Source of the DNA: JAAYJR01 sp964545315
GTDB lineage: Bacteria > Bacteroidota > Bacteroidia > Bacteroidales > Prolixibacteraceae
Direction: 5' to 3'
Length of the DNA: 7,968 nucleotides
NCBI GenBank assembly: GCA_964545315.1
Contig: CAZJGI010000129.1
Coordinates: 1 to 7,968 of the forward strand
The notes under the pieces are model-generated. The model was given only the letters and a program-made list of their open reading frames with translations. It did not search any database and had not been told where the DNA came from. How positions within the stretch are numbered: position 1 is the stretch's first letter; the number at the start of each line of letters is the position of its first letter. The position numbers were made by a program, and so were the translations under genes. Positions 1 to 5,947 of the stretch are shown here, piece after piece.

Positions 1-680
1 TGCCAGATAAACTGCACATCTGATCCGGCAATCTTATCAATCCCGTTCATCATTGCATCATTGAGTGACCTTGCTCCCAGGCTTCCACCCAGAAGGAGTA
101 TTACCATCCTGTCTTTTCTGAGTCCGAAAAATTCCTCAGCTTCCTTTGACAGGCCTTCCTTTATCTTCAGGTTTTCACGAACAGGATTACCTGTCAGAAC
201 AATTTTTTCCGGAGGGAAATAACGTTCCATGTGGTCGAATGCCACACAAATTGTCTTTGCTTTTTTACCAAGTAATTTATTAGTAATTCCCGCATAGGAA
301 TTTTGTTCCTGAATTAGGTAAGGGATGCCCCTGGCGGCAGCAGCCCTCAGCAGCGGACCACTGGCAAAACCACCCACCCCGACAGCTATCTGGGGGTTAA
401 ACTGTGTTATTATCTTTTTTGCGATATTATAGCTTTTCAGTAAGCGGACGACAAATCGGAGCATTGCTACTCCCGGTTTCCTGGGCAGGCCGGTAACCGG
501 CAAACCAATTATCCTGTAACCGGCAGCGGGAACTTTTTCCATCTCCATACGGTTTTCTGCTCCGACAAACAGCAATTCCGCATGAGGATATCTCCTCCTG
601 ATCTCATTTGCAATTGCCAGTGCAGGAAAAATATGCCCGCCTGTGCCGCCGCCACTTATTATAACTCTTTCAAGACTCAT
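1..680 (-). CDS. murG: MurG, lipid II-forming GlcNAc transferase (N-terminal 226 residues, cut by window edge)
   Basis: MurG transfers GlcNAc from UDP-GlcNAc to lipid I on the inner face of the membrane, giving lipid II. I translated this by hand: the ATG is at 680-678 and the frame stays open to base 3, giving 226 residues of a family usually near 360. Visible family marks are the N-terminal glycine-rich loop GGGTGGH (residues 10-16), the EQN motif (125-127), GNPVR (164-168), and the second glycine-rich loop GGSLGAR (198-204), which opens the C-terminal UDP-GlcNAc-binding domain of this GT28, GT-B-fold enzyme. Most of that second domain lies beyond the window. The start codon overlaps the ftsW stop in an ATGA arrangement, which suggests translational coupling. 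No frameshift or missing motif was seen in the part present. The identification is secure; only the C-terminus is unknown. Confidence 0.97.
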   Translation of the reverse strand, partial: MSLERVIISGGGTGGHIFPALAIANEIRRRYPHAELLFVGAENRMEMEKVPAAGYRIIGLPVTGLPRKPGVAMLRFVVRLLKSYNIAKKIITQFNPQIAVGVGGFASGPLLRAAAARGIPYLIQEQNSYAGITNKLLGKKAKTICVAFDHMERYFPPEKIVLTGNPVRENLKIKEGLSKEAEEFFGLRKDRMVILLLGGSLGARSLNDAMMNGIDKIAGSDVQFIW

Positions 681-1882
681 TTTTGCATATCATAATCCTC
701 GTCAGGTATATTAACCTGAACAGCAGGTTTTTGAATATCTCTGTTTATTTGATTCTGATAACTGACACTTAAAATACAACCAAATGCCACTGATGTGAAA
801 AGTAAAGAAGAACCTCCAAGGCTTATCCATGGCAATGGCTGTCCTGTAACAGGTAAAATCCCGGCAGAGACTCCTATGTTTATCATTGCCTGAAAAACCA
901 ACACTACAGTCAGCCCGGTCACCAGGAAGGCAGGAAATGTCCGGGTAGCTCTTCGTACAATAACCACACTCCGGAAGAAAAAGACCAGGTACAGAAAAAT
1001 TACCAAAATACCCCCCAGCAATCCATACTCTTCAACTATTATAGCGAAAATAAAATCATTATATGCCGAAGCCATATAGTTACTCACTTTTGAATGGCCG
1101 GGGCCCTTACCGAAAATTCCCCCTTCATAAATTGCAAGCTTGGCATAATCTGCCTGCGTTATCCCCTTCTCAGAATTTGGGTCACCGTTTATAAATCTGT
1201 CTATTCTTCCTTTTACAGTATGAATACGTGCCGGGGCATCAGGGAAATGATCTGCAGCAATATAAGCCAGGGCTACAATTGATATCCCTGCCAATACTAC
1301 CAGGAAAAGATATTTCAGGGCAACACGGCCAACAAATAACATTGTAAGGATAGTTACAAAAAGCAGTGCTGCAGTTGAAAAATTTGAAATAAAAATCAAT
1401 CCGCATATAACTATCGTATGTATTATAATTCTAATAAAGGCTTTCTTTAATTGTCCTTTAGTGCCCTGATTTTTACCCAGTACCCTGGCCGTGTACATTA
1501 TAAGGGATATCTTTGCAAATTCAGCAGGTTGAAAAGATATAAATCCCAGATCGAGAGTCCTCCCGGTACCATCGATCATTCCCGAAAATTTCAATACTGT
1601 CGTTAGCAGCAGCAATCCAATACTGATATAAACCAGAAAGTTAGCCATCACCGAATAAATCCTGACCGAAAAAAAGTTAACCATTACGATCATAAAGCCC
1701 AGTCCCGCACCCAGGAAAAAAATTTGCCTGATCAAAAAATGCCAGGTGTTACCGGCGGCCTGCCGGTAGGCAAGTGCCCCGGTTGAGCTGTAAACTATTA
1801 ACAGGGAAAGAATAGATAACAGCAAGAGTACAATCCACAGTACCCGGTCACCCTTTAATATTTTCGTCTGTGTTAATTCCAT
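677..1882 (-). CDS. ftsW: FtsW, septal SEDS-family peptidoglycan glycosyltransferase
   Basis: FtsW is an integral membrane protein that polymerises lipid II into glycan strands at the division septum, working with the class B PBP FtsI. The 401-residue product has about ten hydrophobic segments, starting near residue 14 after a short cytoplasmic tail. SEDS signatures are present: FQPAEFAK (117-124), the GKGPG stretch (258-262), DFIFA followed by EE (276-285), and LPWISLGGSSLL (350-361). Asp276 aligns with the essential Asp of this family (D297 in E. coli FtsW, D262 in RodA). The usual QPDxGT helix motif reads SNFSTAA here (166-172), a form I associate with Bacteroidota. FtsW rather than RodA is inferred from its position between murD and murG. 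The ATG start lies 3 bases after the murD stop, and the stop overlaps the murG start by 4 bases. The hydrophilic C-terminal tail of about 25 residues is cytoplasmic by family topology. Confidence 0.96.
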   Translation of the reverse strand: MELTQTKILKGDRVLWIVLLLLSILSLLIVYSSTGALAYRQAAGNTWHFLIRQIFFLGAGLGFMIVMVNFFSVRIYSVMANFLVYISIGLLLLTTVLKFSGMIDGTGRTLDLGFISFQPAEFAKISLIMYTARVLGKNQGTKGQLKKAFIRIIIHTIVICGLIFISNFSTAALLFVTILTMLFVGRVALKYLFLVVLAGISIVALAYIAADHFPDAPARIHTVKGRIDRFINGDPNSEKGITQADYAKLAIYEGGIFGKGPGHSKVSNYMASAYNDFIFAIIVEEYGLLGGILVIFLYLVFFFRSVVIVRRATRTFPAFLVTGLTVVLVFQAMINIGVSAGILPVTGQPLPWISLGGSSLLFTSVAFGCILSVSYQNQINRDIQKPAVQVNIPDEDYDMQK

Positions 1883-1885
1883 AAA

Positions 1886-3223
1886 TTACAGGTTCCTGAC
1901 CGCTTCTTTAAACTGTCTTCCACGATCTTCATAATTTTCAAAAAGGTCAAAACTGGCACATGCAGGAGAGAGCAACACTGTATCCCCGTTTTTGGCCAGA
2001 TAGTATGAAGCTTTTACAGCTTCTTCCATACTTGAAGTGTCTATAATATTCTTAACTACCTTATTAAAAGCCTTATGAATCTTTGAATTATCCTTACCCA
2101 GGCAGACAATCGCCTTGACCTTTTCCTTTACGACAGACAACAGCATTGAATAATCGTTGCCTTTATCTATCCCGCCTGCAATCCACACAACCGGTTGTTT
2201 CACAGACTCAAGGGCATACCATGTTGAATTTACATTTGTAGCTTTAGAATCATTGATAAACTCAATGCCATGAACTTTAAGAAAATGTTCCAGCCTGTGT
2301 TCAACTCCTTTAAAATCAGCTAAACTCTCCCTTAGTTGTTCATCCTTTATTTCAAGTACCATACCCGCAATTCCGGCCGCCATGGAATTATAAGTATTAT
2401 GTTTCCCCTGAAGTGACATTTCCAAAATAAACATGCTGAATTGTTTTTGGTTATAATTAATAATCATTTTATCGCCGGTAATACCTGCTCCCGGTGAGGC
2501 AGGCTGGTGTAAACTGAATGGCATTGCCTTCGAAATAATTGTTCTCTTGTCCATTTCTTTTTGTATTGTTTCATCGTCAGCACAATAGATGAAGTAATCC
2601 TTTTCAGTTTGATTTTGTATTATCCTGAATTTTGAATCGATATAATTTTGAAAATTGTATTCATACCGGTCGAGGTGATCCGGGGTGATATTCATCAGCA
2701 CAGCTATATCTGCCCGAAATGAGTACATCCCATCGAGCTGAAAACTGCTTATTTCAATAACATAAACATCATAATCATTTTCAGCAACCTGCCAGGCAAG
2801 ACTTTTCCCGACATTTCCTGCAAGTCCGGCATTTAGCCCTGCATTTTTCAATATATGATAAGTAAGCAATGTTGTGGTTGTCTTCCCGTTACTGCCAGTA
2901 ATACATATTGTTTTGGCATTTGTGAACCTTCCCGCAAACTCTATTTCAGAAATCACCTCTGCCCCTGAGTCCCTGAGTTTAAGTATAAGGGGTGCTTTTT
3001 CAGGAATTCCGGGACTTTTAACCACCAGTTTATAAGTCAATATCTTTTCTTCGGAGTGGTTACCCTCTTCGAAATCAATGTTATTGGAAATGAGAACGTC
3101 CTTATACCCGGCTTTGATAATTCCATTATCTGATACGAACACATCATAACCTTGCTTTTTGGCCAGAATGGCTGAACCAATTCCACTTTCACCGGCACCT
3201 AATATTGCAATTCTTTTTTCCAA
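1886..3223 (-). CDS. murD: MurD, UDP-MurNAc-L-alanine:D-glutamate ligase (TTG start)
   Basis: MurD is the ATP-dependent cytoplasmic ligase that adds D-glutamate to UDP-MurNAc-L-Ala. All three Mur ligase domains are present in 445 residues, close to the usual length. The N-terminal Rossmann-like domain opens with GAGESG (9-14). The central ATPase has the P-loop GSNGKTT (110-116), EISSFQLD (157-164), NITPDHLDRY (178-187) and Lys198 in the position of the carbamylated lysine. Then come GKHNTYN (273-279) and GVEHRLE (306-312). The C-terminal domain has NDSKATN (324-330), SPACASFD (419-426) and RGRQF (434-438). The start codon is TTG (3223-3221): the frame meets a stop at 3238-3236 with no ATG or GTG between, and the glycine-rich loop begins only 8 residues in, so a later start would destroy the domain. 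It begins one base after the mraY stop, so reinitiation by the terminating ribosome is likely. Confidence 0.96.
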   Translation of the reverse strand: MEKRIAILGAGESGIGSAILAKKQGYDVFVSDNGIIKAGYKDVLISNNIDFEEGNHSEEKILTYKLVVKSPGIPEKAPLILKLRDSGAEVISEIEFAGRFTNAKTICITGSNGKTTTTLLTYHILKNAGLNAGLAGNVGKSLAWQVAENDYDVYVIEISSFQLDGMYSFRADIAVLMNITPDHLDRYEYNFQNYIDSKFRIIQNQTEKDYFIYCADDETIQKEMDKRTIISKAMPFSLHQPASPGAGITGDKMIINYNQKQFSMFILEMSLQGKHNTYNSMAAGIAGMVLEIKDEQLRESLADFKGVEHRLEHFLKVHGIEFINDSKATNVNSTWYALESVKQPVVWIAGGIDKGNDYSMLLSVVKEKVKAIVCLGKDNSKIHKAFNKVVKNIIDTSSMEEAVKASYYLAKNGDTVLLSPACASFDLFENYEDRGRQFKEAVRNL

Positions 3224-3224
3224 T

Positions 3225-4475
3225 TCACCTGATTTTCAAAGTTACAATAGTCACTATAGCCAAAATGATCCCCACAATCCAAAACCGGGTTACGATTTTT
3301 GCCTCAGGAATTCCTTTTTTCTGGTAATGATGATGTATAGGGCTCATCAGAAATACCCTTCTCCCTTCACCATATTTTCTCTTTGTATATTTGAACCAAC
3401 TTACCTGGATTACAACTGAAAGATTCTCAATGAGAAATATTCCGCAGAGTAGTGGTATTAATATTTCCTTTCGTATTATGACCGAAAAGACAGCCAGTAT
3501 ACCTCCAAGTGCAAGGCTACCGGTATCTCCCATAAACACCTGTGCAGGATAGGAATTATACCACAAAAAGCCGACAGTAGCACCTATAAATGCCGACACG
3601 AAGATTGTCAGTTCCCCTACCTTTGGGATATACATAATATTAAGGTAATCGGCATAAATTATATTACCGCTGACATAAGCCAGCACACCGAGCGTCGCCC
3701 CGCTGATTGCAGAAGTCCCCGCAGCAAGGCCGTCCAGGCCGTCAGTCAGATTAGCTGCGTTCGAAACGGATGTTATTATCAAAACAATTACTAAAGCATA
3801 GACAATCCACTTTAACCAATCTTTATTTTTCCCGGTAAAAGCTACCAGCCACGCATAATCAAACTCATTTCCTTTGATGAATGGTATTGTGGTAATTGTG
3901 GATTTTACATCTTCCGTTACATATTGAAAGCTTTGTCTTCCGGTTTCAGGATCAATAACAATCTCTTTAAGGTTGTCACCATCAATATCTTTAACATGTT
4001 GCCGCACTTTTACTTCATCACTTATCAACAGTGCAGCGGCTACAAATATCCCAAGACTTACCTGTCCTAAAATTTTAAATCTGGCAGCAAGGCCTTTTTT
4101 ATTTTTCAGGAAAACCTTTATATAATCATCAATGAATCCTATTAATCCCAGGAAAATAGTTGTGATCAGCATTAACTGGATATAGATATTATCAAGCCGG
4201 GCAAACAGAAGCGTTGGGATAATAAGCGCAGCAAGGATTATCAATCCTCCCATTGTCGGTGTGCCCTTTTTCTGAGCCTGATCCTGCAGTCCCAGTTCCC
4301 TTATCTCTTCACCTATCTGTCTTTCTTTCAGAGCCCTGATTATTCTTTTTCCAAAAGCGGTTGAAATGATCAGTGAAAGGATAACAGCTGCACCCGATCT
4401 GAATGAGATGTATTGAAGCATGCCGATTCCCGGTATACCTGACTCTTTCAGTATTTCATACAAATAATATATCAT
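3225..4475 (-). CDS. mraY: MraY, phospho-MurNAc-pentapeptide transferase (lipid I synthase)
   Basis: MraY is a polytopic inner-membrane enzyme that transfers phospho-MurNAc-pentapeptide from its UDP carrier to undecaprenyl phosphate, forming lipid I. Family motifs are intact: KKGTPTMGG (69-77), the catalytic-site DDYIK (116-120), NAANLTDGLDGLAAG (239-253), FMGDTGSLALGG (314-325) and the histidine motif MSPIHHHYQ (377-385). Roughly ten hydrophobic helices can be picked out. At 416 residues it is about 55 longer than E. coli MraY. Most of the excess lies in one hydrophilic stretch at about 152-222, between two central helices, predicted periplasmic from family topology. Long MraY proteins of this type are typical of Bacteroidota. 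The ATG start is 12 bases after the murE stop, with GGAG 4 bases ahead of it. The gene follows murE directly, with no murF between. Confidence 0.97.
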   Translation of the reverse strand: MIYYLYEILKESGIPGIGMLQYISFRSGAAVILSLIISTAFGKRIIRALKERQIGEEIRELGLQDQAQKKGTPTMGGLIILAALIIPTLLFARLDNIYIQLMLITTIFLGLIGFIDDYIKVFLKNKKGLAARFKILGQVSLGIFVAAALLISDEVKVRQHVKDIDGDNLKEIVIDPETGRQSFQYVTEDVKSTITTIPFIKGNEFDYAWLVAFTGKNKDWLKWIVYALVIVLIITSVSNAANLTDGLDGLAAGTSAISGATLGVLAYVSGNIIYADYLNIMYIPKVGELTIFVSAFIGATVGFLWYNSYPAQVFMGDTGSLALGGILAVFSVIIRKEILIPLLCGIFLIENLSVVIQVSWFKYTKRKYGEGRRVFLMSPIHHHYQKKGIPEAKIVTRFWIVGIILAIVTIVTLKIR

Positions 4476-4479
4476 TAGT

Positions 4480-4483
4480 CTCC
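4480..4483 (-). promoter_or_regulatory. Possible ribosome binding site of mraY
   Basis: On the minus strand the 12-base gap between murE and mraY contains GGAG, 4 bases before the mraY ATG. It supports this start. The spacing is short, and many Bacteroidota do not depend on Shine-Dalgarno pairing, so it may be fortuitous. Confidence 0.3.
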
Positions 4484-4487
4484 GGTA

Positions 4488-5945
4488 TTAATTTTCAATT
4501 CCAAAACATTTTTTAATCTCTTCTGCATCGTCGAAATGGTATTTTACACCTTTTACTTCCTGGTAATCTTCATGTCCTTTCCCGGCAATCAGTATAATAT
4601 CACCCGGTTTTGCCATCATTGCAGCTGTTTTAATTGCCTCCCTTCTGTTTTCGATAGAGAGCACCTTATTTTTATAAGGTGTCTCCACACCGGCTTCCAT
4701 ATCCCGGATAATAAGTCCGGGTTCTTCTGACCTGGGATTGTCTGATGTAAGAATAACTTTGTCGCTGCCCCAAACAGCCTCTTTGGCCATTTGTGGCCGC
4801 TTTGTTTTATCCCTGTCACCTCCGGCCCCCACTACGGTAATGACCTGCTCATTGCCACTTCTGATCTCAGCAATAGCAGTAAGGACATTCTTCAGGGCAT
4901 CAGGAGTATGGGCATAATCCACAATTGCTATTTTTCCGTCAAGGCTTCTGATATTTTCGAACCTGCCCCTTACAGGTGTAAGGTTGCTTATCCCCGTAAG
5001 CACTGCATCTTTGGGCTGCCCCAATCTTATGGCAGCAGCAAATACAGCTAACAGATTTGAAGCATTAAATTTTCCCACGAAGCGTGTCCACAGTTCAACA
5101 TCATCCATCCTCAGCAATGTACCGTTAAAGTGATTTTCGAGCACTTTGCACCGGTAGTCCGCGACAGCCCTGAGTGAATATGTGATCACTTTTGCATTAG
5201 TATTCTGCACCATGACCCTTCCGTTTTTATCATCAATATTGACAAGGGCAAATGCAGCCGGGGGCAGATCATCAAAAAACCGCTTTTTTGCTTTAATATA
5301 TTCAGCAAAGGTTTTATGATAATCGAGATGATCATGAGTTATATTTGTAAAAACCGCCCCTGCGAACTTAATTCCCGCGATCCGGTTTTGCTGAACAGCA
5401 TGAGAGCTGACTTCCATAAAACAGAAATCGCATCCTTCATCCGCCATTTGGGCCATCAATTTCTGAATTTTCAGGGCATCAGGAGTAGTATGGGTTGCCG
5501 GAAAAGACCTGTGGCTGATGTTATAAGATATCGTTGAGATCAGGCCGGCCTTATAGCCCAGGTTCATAAAGAGTTTATACAGCAGGGTTGCTATGCTTGT
5601 TTTTCCGTTAGTGCCGGTAATTCCGACCACCTTCATCTTGTGGGAGGGGAAACCATAAAATGCAGATGCTACTTGCCCTGTGATCTTTCCGGGATCATCC
5701 ACTTTAACATATGTGACATTTTCCCTCAGCTCATCAGGAAAATATTCACAGAATACGGTTTTCACCCCCGCATCCAGGACAGCCGGAATAAATTTATGCC
5801 CGTCAACATGCAGACCCGGGCACGCAATAAAGGCATCGCCCTCCTTTACATTTCTGGAATCTGCTTCCACTGAGGCTACCTCCTGATCTTCAGGCCCCTT
5901 TAACTCAGTATATTTTATATATTTTAGTAGTTCTGATAATTTCAT
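4488..5945 (-). CDS. murE: MurE, UDP-MurNAc-L-Ala-D-Glu:meso-diaminopimelate ligase
   Basis: MurE is the cytoplasmic ATP-dependent ligase that adds the third stem-peptide residue. Numbering from the ATG at 5945-5943 (485 residues), the N-terminal UDP-MurNAc domain has DSR (29-31). The ATPase domain has GTNGKTS (111-117), HTTPD (152-156), SSHA (180-183), NITHDHLDYH (201-210) and Lys220 as the probable carbamylated lysine. The C-terminal domain has DYAHTPDAL, GAGGDRDKTKRP, the DNPR motif (402-405) and GKGHE (455-459). DNPR is the known mark of meso-DAP-specific MurE, so DAP-type peptidoglycan is inferred. The frame also allows a TTG two codons earlier (5951-5949), overlapping the ftsI stop. I prefer the ATG because it is the stronger codon, gives a family-like MKLSELL start, and has AGG 6 bases upstream. 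The gene begins 2 bases after ftsI ends and is followed by mraY, with murF missing from the usual place. Confidence 0.96.
   Translation of the reverse strand: MKLSELLKYIKYTELKGPEDQEVASVEADSRNVKEGDAFIACPGLHVDGHKFIPAVLDAGVKTVFCEYFPDELRENVTYVKVDDPGKITGQVASAFYGFPSHKMKVVGITGTNGKTSIATLLYKLFMNLGYKAGLISTISYNISHRSFPATHTTPDALKIQKLMAQMADEGCDFCFMEVSSHAVQQNRIAGIKFAGAVFTNITHDHLDYHKTFAEYIKAKKRFFDDLPPAAFALVNIDDKNGRVMVQNTNAKVITYSLRAVADYRCKVLENHFNGTLLRMDDVELWTRFVGKFNASNLLAVFAAAIRLGQPKDAVLTGISNLTPVRGRFENIRSLDGKIAIVDYAHTPDALKNVLTAIAEIRSGNEQVITVVGAGGDRDKTKRPQMAKEAVWGSDKVILTSDNPRSEEPGLIIRDMEAGVETPYKNKVLSIENRREAIKTAAMMAKPGDIILIAGKGHEDYQEVKGVKYHFDDAEEIKKCFGIEN
4891..5487. repeat. Exact 18-base direct repeat within murE (4891-4908 and 5470-5487)
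   Basis: Plus-strand ttcagggcatcaggagta occurs at 4891-4908 and again at 5470-5487. On the coding strand both copies encode TPDALK in the same frame, once in the HTTPDALK substrate-loop motif and once in the DYAHTPDALK motif of the C-terminal domain. Both peptides are ordinary conserved MurE elements, so the DNA identity is probably a chance result of similar motifs and codon choice rather than a mobile or regulatory repeat. Confidence 0.5.
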
Positions 5946-5947
5946 TT

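Noticed and set aside
1094..1282. Plus-strand open frame of 62 codons opposite ftsW
   Set aside because: It is antisense to the GKGPG and DFIF region of FtsW, with composition typical of a shadow frame.
677..1882. RodA (elongation SEDS protein) as an alternative name for the 401-residue SEDS gene
   Set aside because: Position between murD and murG, beside ftsI, is the standard place of ftsW; rodA normally sits with mreBCD and mrdA.
3159..3419. Plus-strand open frame of 86 codons over the murD/mraY junction
   Set aside because: It lies antisense to two genes with intact catalytic motifs, matches no family I know, and has no start context.
4616..4819. Second minus-strand frame of 67 codons inside murE
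   Set aside because: It overlaps the DNPR region in another frame, and nothing supports a nested gene.
4791..5051. Plus-strand open frame of 86 codons opposite murE
   Set aside because: It is antisense to conserved MurE motifs (GAGGDRDKTKRP, DYAHTPDAL); its open length is explained by MurE codon constraints.
5640..5886. Two overlapping plus-strand frames near the 5' end of murE
   Set aside because: They oppose the N-terminal UDP-MurNAc-binding domain of MurE, are mutually inconsistent, and lack family features.
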